Assembly (NCBI GenBank): GCA_025934545.1
Contig: JAICXV010000198.1
Span: 1 to 5,546 of the forward strand
Length of the DNA: 5,546 nt
Direction of reading: 5' to 3'
DNA from: Verrucomicrobiia bacterium
Lineage (GTDB): Bacteria; Verrucomicrobiota; Verrucomicrobiia; Limisphaerales; Palsa-1400
A program made the translations under genes and the position numbers. The notes beneath the pieces were generated by a model, which worked only from the letters and a program-made list of their open reading frames with translations, did not search any database and had not been told where the DNA came from. This document shows positions 1 to 5,546 of the stretch, piece by piece. Positions within the stretch are counted from its first letter, which is position 1. Each line of letters starts with the position of its first letter.

Positions 1-97
1 CAATGCGCGGCAAAATCTTCCCAAGCCGTTGATAAACAGCTTGTCGCACGTGGTGTTCCACCACTGCTCGGTGAGGCATGTTATTTGGTGCAACCAT
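1..97 (-). CDS. 5' end of an unidentified gene divergent from the DeoR regulator (partial)
   Basis: Reading leftward from an ATG at 97-95, a frame stays open for 32 codons to the window edge. A second in-frame ATG at 79-77 gives a shorter start. Neither has a clear Shine-Dalgarno, as is true of other genes here. The peptide contains AVVEHHVRQAVYQRLGK, with hydrophobic residues spaced as on one face of an amphipathic helix. From family knowledge, short N-terminal helices of this kind, ending near 'RLG', occur on enzymes packaged in bacterial microcompartments (aldehyde dehydrogenases, aldolases, PduL-type enzymes). That reading is inference from about 30 residues. The divergent position beside a DeoR repressor is the classic layout of a regulator and its target. 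No function can be named with confidence. Confidence 0.5.
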   Translation of the reverse strand, partial: MVAPNNMPHRAVVEHHVRQAVYQRLGKILPRI

Positions 98-102
98 ATA
101 AC

Positions 103-184
103 TTTGGCATGTTTTAGGAATAATTTGGAAAAACGTCAAGATAAATGTTGCAAAATCTATCAACACTTGCCAAAACATACCGAA
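103..184. promoter_or_regulatory. Inverted-repeat operator candidate between divergent genes
   Basis: Two 18-bp arms, 103-120 and the reverse complement of 167-184, match at 14 of 18 positions, with shared form TTYGGYATGTTTTRGSAA. Their centres are 64 bp apart. A further GGCATGTT word at 75-82 repeats 106-113 in the same orientation, 31 bp (about three helical turns) away. The right arm abuts the DeoR start codon, and the left arm covers a possible -10 of the divergent gene. DeoR-family repressors commonly bind repeated sites near their own promoter and can loop DNA between them. I infer an operator for the adjacent regulator. The arms are imperfect and no footprint is known. Confidence 0.4.
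111..139 (-). promoter_or_regulatory. Possible sigma70-type promoter of the divergent gene
   Basis: On the minus strand TTGACG (139-134) is followed after exactly 17 bp by TAAAAC (116-111). These have one and two mismatches to the -35 and -10 consensus. Transcription would start near 105, giving a very short leader before the ATG at 97. The -10 lies inside the left arm of the inverted repeat, which suits repression by the DeoR protein. This is a pattern match only. Confidence 0.28.
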
Positions 185-951
185 TGCAAGCACCGGCACG
201 ACAAAAACGGATAGGCGACTACCTACAAAAGGTTGAATTTGCCTCCTTGGAAGAGCTTGCGAAACAAGTAGAAGCGTCGGTCTCAACGGTGCGCCGAGAC
301 CTCGCCTCGCTCGAAACATTGGGCCAAATCCGTCGGACTCACGGTGGCGCGCGTTTGGTCAACCCGGCCTCCGACGAATTTACGTTTTCGTTTCGCGACA
401 CCCGCCAACTTTCAGAAAAAGAAGCAATTGGCAAAGCGTGCGCGGAACTAATCAAACCGAACGAAACGGTCATCATAGATGCGGGCACGACGACCTATCA
501 TGCCGCTCGCCATCTGGAATCCAAAACTCCGCAAATCATCACCAACTCGCTGCCGATTGCGAACCACTTCGCCGCCGCGAACCGAGTTGAACTAGTCGTC
601 TCAGGTGGAGTGATTTATCCGCGTCTCGGAGTTCTGGTCGGTCCCCTAGCCGTTGAAGCGTTTTCAAAAATTCATGCCGATGTCGCAATCATGAGCGCCG
701 GTGGAATTACATTGGAAGGCATCACAAACTCGCACGGCCTACTTATCGAAATTCAACTCGCGATGATCCGCGCCGCGCAGCGCGTTATTTTCTGTTTCGA
801 CAGTTCGAAGCTTGGACGCAAATCAGTTTCATTTTTGTGCGACCTTGATTGCGTTGACACCATGGTCACGGACCAAGCGGCCCCAAGCGAGTTAGTCAGC
901 AGCTTGCGACAACGCGGGATTGAAGTGATTGTCGCCGCGAATGCCGCCTGA
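184..951 (+). CDS. DeoR-family transcriptional repressor (sugar-phosphate responsive)
   Basis: A 255-residue protein with full DeoR architecture, likely a cytoplasmic repressor of a carbohydrate operon. The N-terminal winged helix-turn-helix covers about residues 6-57: SLEELAKQVEASVSTVRRDL, then the wing ending RRTHGGA. The DeoR effector domain follows, with IDAGTTT at 98-104 (phosphate/sugar-phosphate pocket), SGGVIYPR near 140, MSAGGIT near 170 and DSSKLGRKS near 206. These are all family landmarks in the right order. I chose the ATG at 184 because M1...R6-Q-K-R-I10 matches the usual spacing of DeoR N-termini. An upstream in-frame ATG at 145 would add 13 unusual residues and run through one arm of the inverted repeat. 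The sequence does not reveal the effector. The divergent gene at the window edge is the natural target. Its stop is 8 bp from the convergent membrane-protein gene. Confidence 0.93.
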   Translation: MQAPARQKRIGDYLQKVEFASLEELAKQVEASVSTVRRDLASLETLGQIRRTHGGARLVNPASDEFTFSFRDTRQLSEKEAIGKACAELIKPNETVIIDAGTTTYHAARHLESKTPQIITNSLPIANHFAAANRVELVVSGGVIYPRLGVLVGPLAVEAFSKIHADVAIMSAGGITLEGITNSHGLLIEIQLAMIRAAQRVIFCFDSSKLGRKSVSFLCDLDCVDTMVTDQAAPSELVSSLRQRGIEVIVAANAA

Positions 952-959
952 CGCGTCGG

Positions 960-1796
960 TTACTCAAAACTCCACTTCAACCTCAACCCAATTTGATACT
1001 GCCGGCTTTCCGGTTGAAGCAAACCGTCGACCACCCTGGACTGTCCGAACCAGTAGCTGTCAAAATACGCAGTCAACGCCAGCGTGTTGTTGAACTTGTA
1101 ACCGCCTTCCAAATATCCGCTCGGACGCGGCTTCGGATGCACAGTCACGTGGCCGAAGCCCGGAAAATTTGCGGTGTTTGCAGCGTTCATGGGCATTTTG
1201 ATTCCCACATCGCCAAGCCAACCTGTTTGATTTTGAGGAGCGATCTCATAACCGCCGCGCGCATAAGCGACTGTCCACAATTCGTCATATCCTCCGCTCC
1301 CGCTGAGACTGCGATCCCAAATGTCGGCACCAACGGCGCCTTTCCAACTTCCAGAATAATCTTCCGTCAACGGCGATTTCCACAAAGCCTGCGCTTCAAC
1401 CAACCCGCCGACATATTCGGTGCGCGTCGTCGCGGGCGTAAAGGTCACGCTACCGTCGGAATTCAGAATTTGATTGAAGCCATTGTATTGAACGTTCCCG
1501 TAGTAGCCTCGAAGGATCGCGCCGAAGAGCCATCCCCTTTCCTTTTGTTCGCGATAGGTCAGGCCAAGCTGAACGCGCGGTCCAGTCTCGCGCACCTTGC
1601 CGACCGGTGTGTCTTCTTCCCAAATGAAATATTCGGGAGAAAGGTCGAGCGAAAACTCTTTTGGCATCGCGGTTTCATCTGATTTGTAAAAAGTGAGCGG
1701 AGGCGATTGCTGGGTCGTCGATTGCGCCGTTGAATTTAAAGCGGCCACGAGTAACGAGAGGCAAATCGATAGCGAAACAATTCTGCGCGACTTCAT
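960..1796 (-). CDS. Exported protein, probable outer-membrane beta-barrel of unknown function
   Basis: A 278-residue protein that I cannot assign to a named family. It begins with a typical Sec signal peptide: basic MKSRR, a hydrophobic stretch to about residue 20, and a likely cut after A24 (S-T-A before Q). The mature part is rich in aromatic, Gly and alternating polar/hydrophobic segments, for example VQLGLTYREQ, WLFGAILRGYYG, AVGADIWDRSL, SGYLEGGYKF and LALTAYFDSYWFGQS. The C-terminus YQIGLRLKWSFE resembles a closing beta-strand, although the last residue is Glu after Phe rather than Phe itself. I see no enzyme motif and no lipobox (C12 lies within the signal core without the needed context). 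The overall pattern fits an 8-12 strand barrel with long loops. It starts 100 bp from the divergent LOG gene, and no Shine-Dalgarno is visible before the ATG. Confidence 0.8.
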   Translation of the reverse strand: MKSRRIVSLSICLSLLVAALNSTAQSTTQQSPPLTFYKSDETAMPKEFSLDLSPEYFIWEEDTPVGKVRETGPRVQLGLTYREQKERGWLFGAILRGYYGNVQYNGFNQILNSDGSVTFTPATTRTEYVGGLVEAQALWKSPLTEDYSGSWKGAVGADIWDRSLSGSGGYDELWTVAYARGGYEIAPQNQTGWLGDVGIKMPMNAANTANFPGFGHVTVHPKPRPSGYLEGGYKFNNTLALTAYFDSYWFGQSRVVDGLLQPESRQYQIGLRLKWSFE

Positions 1797-1896
1797 AGTG
1801 CGTTCATGCTGAATCGCGAAAAAAACGTGTCAATCGTAAATTAAACCGACAACACCCGATTCGACATTTACGCGCAATTGTCATTACATTGCGCGC
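1797..1896. promoter_or_regulatory. Divergent promoter region between the membrane-protein and LOG genes
   Basis: This 100-bp AT-richer gap must carry the start signals of both flanking genes. On the minus strand a perfect TTGACA lies at 1833-1828, but the expected -10 position (about 1810-1805) reads AGCATG, so only half of a promoter is recognisable. No convincing plus-strand -35/-10 pair was found. Neither start codon has a clear Shine-Dalgarno. Confidence 0.35.
1871..1895. promoter_or_regulatory. Perfect 8-bp inverted repeat directly upstream of the LOG start
   Basis: CGCGCAAT (1871-1878) and ATTGCGCG (1888-1895) are exact reverse complements separated by 9 nt, ending one base before the ATG at 1897. 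The spacing suits a dimeric repressor operator. In RNA it would form an 8-bp hairpin masking the ribosome entry site. The site replaces any Shine-Dalgarno. Which role applies, if any, cannot be told from sequence. Confidence 0.4.
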
Positions 1897-2577
1897 ATGA
1901 ACAGTCCTACAGTTCCGTTCACGAAAGAGGATCCATGGCGGATTTTCCGCATCATGGCCGAATTCGTGGAGTCGTTTGAAATCATGTCGCAAGTCGGTTC
2001 CGCTGTTACCATTTTCGGTTCGGCGCGTCTGCCGCCAACCAACCAATATTACTTACAAGCAATCGAGATTGCGCGTGAACTAGCCAAACACAAACTCGCG
2101 GTGGTGACGGGCGGTGGCCCGGGCATTATGGAAGCGGCCAATCGCGGTGCGACCGAAGTTGGCGGAAAATCGGTTGGGCTCAATATTGAACTTCCGTTTG
2201 AGCAACAAGGAAACCGTTACGCCAATGTGCCATTACACTTCCATTACTTTTTTTCGCGCAAAGTGTGCTTCGTGAAATACAGCGTCGCGTTCGTCTTCAT
2301 GCCGGGCGGGTTTGGGACGATGGATGAGTTGTTTGAAGTTTTGACGCTTGTGCAGACGACGCGCATTCCGAGATTCCCGCTGATTTTGTTCGGCAAAGAA
2401 TATTGGAGCGGGTTGTTGCAATGGCTCAAAACCACAACTGAAGGTAATGCGATGATTTCGCCGGGTGATCTGGATTTGCTTCACGTGACGGACAGCACGG
2501 AGGAAGTTGTTTCGATTATTAGCGAATACATGCGCAAGGTGGGGCCACCGGAGCAGATTCCGAAGACGTTGGCTTAA
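1897..2577 (+). CDS. LOG-family protein (TIGR00730 type nucleotide 5'-monophosphate phosphoribohydrolase)
   Basis: A 226-residue Rossmann-fold cytosolic protein. The family hydrolyses the N-glycosidic bond of nucleoside or cytokinin-riboside 5'-monophosphates. Older annotations call it 'lysine decarboxylase', which is incorrect for this group. The sequence has VTIFGSAR at 37-44, the nucleotide-binding loop TGGGPGIMEAANRGA at 71-85, the SRK segment with R121, and the signature PGGFGTMDE at 136-144 containing the catalytic-type Glu. All key residues are present. The first 35 residues form an extra N-terminal helix (EDPWRIFRIMAEFVESFE), common in the longer bacterial subgroup. The ATG at 1897 has no Shine-Dalgarno but sits just after an inverted repeat. 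It is the first gene of a plus-strand run. Whether the substrate is a cytokinin precursor or an ordinary nucleotide cannot be decided here. Confidence 0.92.
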   Translation: MNSPTVPFTKEDPWRIFRIMAEFVESFEIMSQVGSAVTIFGSARLPPTNQYYLQAIEIARELAKHKLAVVTGGGPGIMEAANRGATEVGGKSVGLNIELPFEQQGNRYANVPLHFHYFFSRKVCFVKYSVAFVFMPGGFGTMDELFEVLTLVQTTRIPRFPLILFGKEYWSGLLQWLKTTTEGNAMISPGDLDLLHVTDSTEEVVSIISEYMRKVGPPEQIPKTLA

Positions 2578-2590
2578 ATCGTCGAATTTT

Positions 2591-2680
2591 AACGCAGAGA
2601 CGCAAAGAGCGCAGAGGTTCGCGAGAATAAAGAAATAGAATTTTCTTTGCGAGTCTCTGCGTTCTCTGCGTCTCTGCGTT
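2591..2680. repeat. Long intergenic hairpin built from 'ctctgcgt' units
   Basis: The left arm 2591-2622 and right arm 2649-2680 pair over 32 positions: 28 Watson-Crick pairs, three G-U wobbles (if read as RNA) and one mismatch, with a 26-nt AT-rich loop. Each arm is itself repetitive: the right arm reads gtctctgc-gttctctgc-gtctctgc-gtt. It starts 13 bp after the LOG stop and ends just before the M16 gene. No T-run follows on either strand, so it is not a standard intrinsic terminator. From memory, similar elements are widely dispersed between genes in environmental PVC-group genomes. This copy looks like a member of such a family. It could stabilise or separate parts of a polycistronic mRNA. 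Confidence 0.75.
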
Positions 2681-2728
2681 GAAAAGGAATGTTTGAGACT
2701 CGTCACCTCGTCTCCTACATTGGCAACG

Positions 2729-3991
2729 ATGTATCGAATTACTCGACTCGAAAATGGTTTGACGATTGCCACGGCGGAAATGCCGCACATGGCGAGTGTC
2801 AGCCTTGGCATTTGGGTCGGCATCGGCAGTCGTTACGAGCCCGAGCGCGTCAGCGGCATCTCGCATTTTATCGAACACCTGCTGTTCAAAGGCACCAAGA
2901 AACGTTCCGCCAAACAAATCTCGCAAGATGTCGAAGGCATCGGCGGCTATCTGAATGCGTTTACCAGCGAAGAGAACACGTGTTTTTACTCGAAAGCGCG
3001 ACACGATTGTTTCGATGAACTGTTGGATGTGCTCGCCGACATGCTTTTGAATTCGACGTTCGAAACGGTTGAAATCGGCAAAGAACGCGATGTCATCAAG
3101 GAAGAGTTGGCCATGTACATGGACCAACCGCAGCAATACGTCCACGAATTGCTCAACGCTTTGATGTGGCCGGATCAACCGTTGGGCCGTTCGATCACCG
3201 GCACGGAACAAAATCTCGACTACATCCGGCGCAAACATCTCGTCGATTTTCAGCACACGAACTACATCGCACCGGCAACACTCATCGCGGCCGCCGGTCG
3301 TCTGAAACACGACCACGTTGTTAAAGCCATTAAGCGGTACACAAAAAATTGGCCGAACGGAAAACGCGCACAATTCACACCAGCGGTTGAAAAGCAAACT
3401 AAACCAGCGATCCGACTCTTCACGAAAAAGACGGAACAAACGCAGCTCGCGCTAGGAATTCGCACGTGCCCACGACATGACGAACGACGTTTTGCGTTAC
3501 GTCTGCTCAACGCCATTTTCGGCGAGAACATGAGTTCGCGCCTGTTTCAAACGATTCGCGAGGATAAAGGCATCGCTTATTCTGTTTTTAGTTCCAACAG
3601 CTTTTTCGAAGACGCCGGCGACCTCGTTGTTTCCGCGGGATTGGATGAAGATAATTTGGAGAAGACGCTGAAGATTATCGTTCGCGAAATGAAAAAACTG
3701 CGCGAGCAACCGGTTCCCAAGGCCGAACTGCGGCGCGCCTGTGATTACGTCATCGGTCAACTCGAACTCAGCTTGGAAAACAGCGAAAGCCAAATGATGT
3801 GGGTCGGCGAACACATGCTCGGCTACGGCAAAATTTTCGATCCCGAAAAAGTCAAAGCGCGTTTGAATAAAGTTACCGTTGCTGACATTCGCCAGGCCGC
3901 AAAGCAATTCTTCACGCCCGACCGGCTAAACCTCGCGCTCATCAGCCCAATGAAATCGGTCAACGGCTTACAAAATTTGCTGGCGTCATGA
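2729..3991 (+). CDS. M16 family zinc metallopeptidase (M16B-type processing peptidase)
   Basis: A 420-residue protein of the usual length for single-unit M16B peptidases, which clip peptides inside a clam-like dimer. The inverted zinc motif HxxEH is H46-F-I-E49-H50. The third ligand is probably E126 in VIKEEL, 76 residues on, as in mitochondrial processing peptidase beta. The C-terminal half has the family signature SRLFQTIREDKGIAYSV at 270-286. It therefore carries both the catalytic half and the Tyr-bearing half. No signal peptide is visible, so a cytoplasmic location is inferred. I chose ATG 2729 because MYRITRLENGLTIA matches the normal N-terminus. An in-frame TTG at 2693, just after AAAAGGAA, would add 12 residues and is the only start here with a plausible Shine-Dalgarno, though it is only 3-4 nt away. 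The natural substrate is unknown. Confidence 0.93.
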   Translation: MYRITRLENGLTIATAEMPHMASVSLGIWVGIGSRYEPERVSGISHFIEHLLFKGTKKRSAKQISQDVEGIGGYLNAFTSEENTCFYSKARHDCFDELLDVLADMLLNSTFETVEIGKERDVIKEELAMYMDQPQQYVHELLNALMWPDQPLGRSITGTEQNLDYIRRKHLVDFQHTNYIAPATLIAAAGRLKHDHVVKAIKRYTKNWPNGKRAQFTPAVEKQTKPAIRLFTKKTEQTQLALGIRTCPRHDERRFALRLLNAIFGENMSSRLFQTIREDKGIAYSVFSSNSFFEDAGDLVVSAGLDEDNLEKTLKIIVREMKKLREQPVPKAELRRACDYVIGQLELSLENSESQMMWVGEHMLGYGKIFDPEKVKARLNKVTVADIRQAAKQFFTPDRLNLALISPMKSVNGLQNLLAS

Positions 3992-4044
3992 AAAAATTTC
4001 TTTGTGCATCTGTGTTTATCTGTGTCCATCTGTGGTTGAATTAA
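3988..4044 (+). other. 18-codon mini-ORF bridging the M16 gene and pabB
   Basis: The ATG overlaps the M16 stop as ATGA (3988-3991). The frame reads MKKFLCASVFICVHLWLN and ends with TAA at 4042-4044, 3 nt before the pabB GTG and in the same frame as pabB. The peptide is hydrophobic and almost wholly dictated by the 10-bp repeat inside it, so it is probably not a functional protein. Its position would nonetheless let ribosomes pass from the M16 gene to pabB by reinitiation. Coding status is doubtful. Confidence 0.25.
4001..4040. repeat. 10-bp tandem repeat (TGTGTNYATC units) in the M16-pabB gap
   Basis: Four consecutive 10-mers are seen: tttgtgcatc, tgtgtttatc, tgtgtccatc and a degenerate tgtggttgaa. 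The first three fit TNTGTNYATC. The element fills nearly the whole 56-bp gap between the M16 stop and pabB. Read on the minus strand it gives a QMDTDKHR-like peptide, a phrase I remember as a frequent spurious hypothetical-protein motif in environmental bacterial genomes. I therefore take it for a dispersed repeat family unrelated in sequence to the hairpin at 2591-2680. Confidence 0.7.
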
Positions 4045-4047
4045 GCT

Positions 4048-5463
4048 GTGCGCCCGATCATCCAGGAAATTCAAACGTCGCACACGCCCGAGTCTCTCGT
4101 TGAGCAACTTGTTGGCGAACCGGGCATTATTCTTTTGCGCAGTGCAATGTTTGATTCGGCGCAGGCGCATTATTCATTCGTAACGGGTCGACCGTTTTCG
4201 ACGTTTCGCAGTTTTGGATCGCGTTGCGAAACGATCACGGAGACGACGCACGTCCAGTTCGGCAATCCGTGGCAGACGTTGGATGGTTTGATGTCGCGAT
4301 ATGAATTGCTCGATGAGATCGATTTGCCGTTCCCGCTGGGCGGATGTTTCGGTTATTGGGGTTATGACCTGAAGAATTTCGTCGAACCAAAACTGCCGCG
4401 CACGGCCGTAAACGATCTGGAATTACCGGATTGTCACGTTGGATTTTACGATAGCCTCGTGGTCTTCGATCACCGCCTTTCGAAGACCTGGGTAATCTCG
4501 ACCGGTCTGTGCGCGGATGGTTCACGTGACGAAACGCGGGCTTTGGAACGATTACAATTCTGGACGGATGCCGCGGCTCGGACGAACAGTTCCAGGAACG
4601 CAGATGTAAATGGCCCAACAACGGTCGAATCAAACCTGACTCGCGATGATTTTATTTCGAAAGTCAAAGCGGCGCAGGATTACATACGGCGCGGACACAT
4701 TTATCAGGTAAATCTCTCGCAACGATTGGCCGCAGATTGGCCCTCCTCTGCCTGGAGTCTGTTCCAAAATCTGCACGACGTTTCCCCTGCTCCATTTTCC
4801 GCTTATCTCGATTGCGCCGATTTCCAAATCTGCTCGTCGTCGCCGGAACTTTTTTTACGGCTCAGCGGTCATCACATCCAAACCCGTCCGATCAAAGGAA
4901 CGCGTCCGCGTTCAGCCGATTCCGTTCGCGACGCGCAATTGACTTATGAATTGCAGACGAGCGCCAAAGAAATGTCGGAGCTTGTCATGATCACTGACCT
5001 CCTACGCAACGACCTTGGCAAGATTTGCGAATACGGTTCTGTCACCGTGCCCGAACTGGTCCGTCTCGAACGTTATGCGCAAGTGCAGCATCTGGTTTCC
5101 ACGGTCGACGGCCGATTGCGAAATGACCAAACGCATTTCTCAAGTTTCGCCTCATGTTTCCCGGGCGGCAGCGTGACCGGCGCGCCGAAAATTCGCGCTA
5201 TGGAAATCATCGACGAACTCGAACCGATCACGCGCGGTCCTTACACTGGCGCGATTGGCTATCTTGGTTTCAATCGTGAAAGCCAGCTCAGCATCACCAT
5301 CCGCACTGCGCTCTGCAAAGAGGGCAAAGCATATTTTCACGTAGGAGCCGGTATCGTGGCGGACTCGAACGCGGAAGCCGAGTATCAGGAAACATTGGCA
5401 AAAGCCGCTGGTTTCCGGGCTGCGCTCGACCATAATCCGATTCGCGTCAATTCGTGTCTATGA
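4048..5463 (+). CDS. pabB: Aminodeoxychorismate synthase component I
   Basis: A 471-residue chorismate-utilising enzyme. With a PabA glutaminase and Mg2+ it converts chorismate to 4-amino-4-deoxychorismate, the first committed step to p-aminobenzoate and folate, in the cytosol. The N-terminal domain (about 1-165) has the beta-strand IILLRSA (27-33) and the [14 protein letters not shown] patch (95-108). The catalytic domain starts near 198. It has SSSPELFL (263-270), PIKGTRPR (281-288), [15 protein letters not shown] (311-325), GSVTGAPK (374-381) and [21 protein letters not shown] (433-453). K283 in PIKGT is the PabB-specific lysine; anthranilate synthase TrpE has Ala there, so this is PabB. 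The GTG start at 4048 is forced by an in-frame TAA at 4042 and by the conserved N-terminal strand. An ATG at 4147 would delete that strand. The stop overlaps the next start as ATGA, implying translational coupling. Confidence 0.93.
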   Translation: MRPIIQEIQTSHTPESLVEQLVGEPGIILLRSAMFDSAQAHYSFVTGRPFSTFRSFGSRCETITETTHVQFGNPWQTLDGLMSRYELLDEIDLPFPLGGCFGYWGYDLKNFVEPKLPRTAVNDLELPDCHVGFYDSLVVFDHRLSKTWVISTGLCADGSRDETRALERLQFWTDAAARTNSSRNADVNGPTTVESNLTRDDFISKVKAAQDYIRRGHIYQVNLSQRLAADWPSSAWSLFQNLHDVSPAPFSAYLDCADFQICSSSPELFLRLSGHHIQTRPIKGTRPRSADSVRDAQLTYELQTSAKEMSELVMITDLLRNDLGKICEYGSVTVPELVRLERYAQVQHLVSTVDGRLRNDQTHFSSFASCFPGGSVTGAPKIRAMEIIDELEPITRGPYTGAIGYLGFNRESQLSITIRTALCKEGKAYFHVGAGIVADSNAEAEYQETLAKAAGFRAALDHNPIRVNSCL

Positions 5464-5546
5464 TTGTTTTCCTCAACGGCAAATTCGTCCCTGAAGAGCA
5501 AGCTGTCGTCTCCATTTTCGACCGCGGCTTTCTCTATGGCGACGGC
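5460..5546 (+). CDS. pabC: Class IV PLP aminotransferase/lyase, probably aminodeoxychorismate lyase (5' part)
   Basis: Only the first 29 codons are in the window, and the gene runs off the right edge. The peptide starts [14 protein letters not shown] and continues to [12 protein letters not shown]. This is the characteristic N-terminal strand and phosphate-contacting [10 protein letters not shown] segment of the fold-type IV family: PabC, D-amino-acid transaminase and branched-chain aminotransferase. The N-terminus alone cannot separate these. The 4-bp ATGA overlap with pabB makes PabC, which releases pyruvate from aminodeoxychorismate to give p-aminobenzoate, the best choice. No Shine-Dalgarno is seen, so translation probably depends on coupling with pabB. 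Confidence 0.75.
   Translation, partial: MIVFLNGKFVPEEQAVVSIFDRGFLYGDG

Noticed and set aside
50..64. Small perfect hairpin GTGGTG-TTC-CACCAC
   Set aside because: It has only a 6-bp stem, no T-run, and lies inside the candidate divergent coding frame (codons for VVEHH), so it is probably coincidental.
1..117. A plus-strand frame open from the window edge to TAG at 115-117, possible tail of an upstream gene
   Set aside because: The peptide is not recognisable, and it would run through the candidate divergent promoter. The minus-strand reading with an amphipathic helix fits the divergent layout better, though neither is proven.
29..214. A 61-codon plus-strand open frame overlapping the DeoR start
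   Set aside because: Cys/His-rich, incoherent peptide overlapping the real gene and its regulatory region.
950..957. Palindrome GACGCGTC over the DeoR stop codon
   Set aside because: An 8-bp palindrome in an 8-bp convergent gap is too short to call a terminator or operator.
993..1682. A 229-codon plus-strand open frame opposite the membrane-protein gene
   Set aside because: It is antisense to a gene with a clear signal peptide and coherent beta-barrel pattern. Its own translation has no recognisable domain.
2591..2680. The hairpin as an intrinsic terminator of the LOG gene
   Set aside because: No U-tract follows the stem on either strand, and the downstream gene is co-directional and close.
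2233..2823. A 196-codon minus-strand open frame spanning the LOG end, the hairpin and the M16 start
   Set aside because: It overlaps two conserved genes antisense and has low-complexity repeat-derived residues in the middle.
2519..3439. A 306-codon minus-strand open frame across the hairpin repeat and the M16 gene
   Set aside because: It is a shadow of the well-supported M16 gene. Part of its peptide is just the repeat read backwards.
4048..5463. Anthranilate synthase TrpE as the identity of the chorismate enzyme
   Set aside because: The PIKGT lysine (K283) is diagnostic of PabB; TrpE has Ala there. The overlap with a class IV aminotransferase/lyase gene also favours PabB.

Overview
The window is bacterial chromosomal DNA of moderate GC content. 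It carries six protein-coding genes or gene parts, dense coding, weak or absent Shine-Dalgarno sequences, and two unrelated kinds of intergenic repeat. The repeats (one built on 'ctctgcgt' units as a long hairpin, one on 10-bp 'TGTGTNYATC' units) are of a sort I associate with environmental Verrucomicrobia/Planctomycetes-type genomes. This placement is an inference from style, not from a marker gene.

Left part (1-951): the 5' end of a leftward gene runs off the window edge. It is divergent from a complete DeoR-family repressor gene. Between and around their starts lie an 18-bp imperfect inverted repeat and a third partial copy of the same word. This looks like a shared operator region through which the repressor could control both itself and the divergent gene. 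The visible N-terminus of the divergent product is an amphipathic helix resembling bacterial-microcompartment encapsulation peptides. With a DeoR regulator next door, this hints that the window edge may be the rim of a sugar-phosphate or microcompartment locus (tentative).

Middle (960-1796, minus strand): a gene for an exported protein of 278 residues that looks like an outer-membrane beta-barrel. It is tail-to-tail with the DeoR gene (8 bp between stops) and head-to-head with the next gene.

Right part (1897-5546, plus strand): four co-directional genes that may be one transcript. They encode a LOG-family nucleotide phosphoribohydrolase, an M16 zinc metallopeptidase, PabB (aminodeoxychorismate synthase component I) and the first 29 codons of a class IV PLP aminotransferase/lyase, probably PabC. 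pabB and the last gene overlap by ATGA and together suggest p-aminobenzoate synthesis for folate. No pabA glutaminase is in the window. The LOG-M16 gap holds the long hairpin repeat. The M16-pabB gap holds the 10-bp tandem repeat, which also encodes an 18-residue mini-ORF that overlaps the M16 stop and ends 3 nt before the pabB GTG start.
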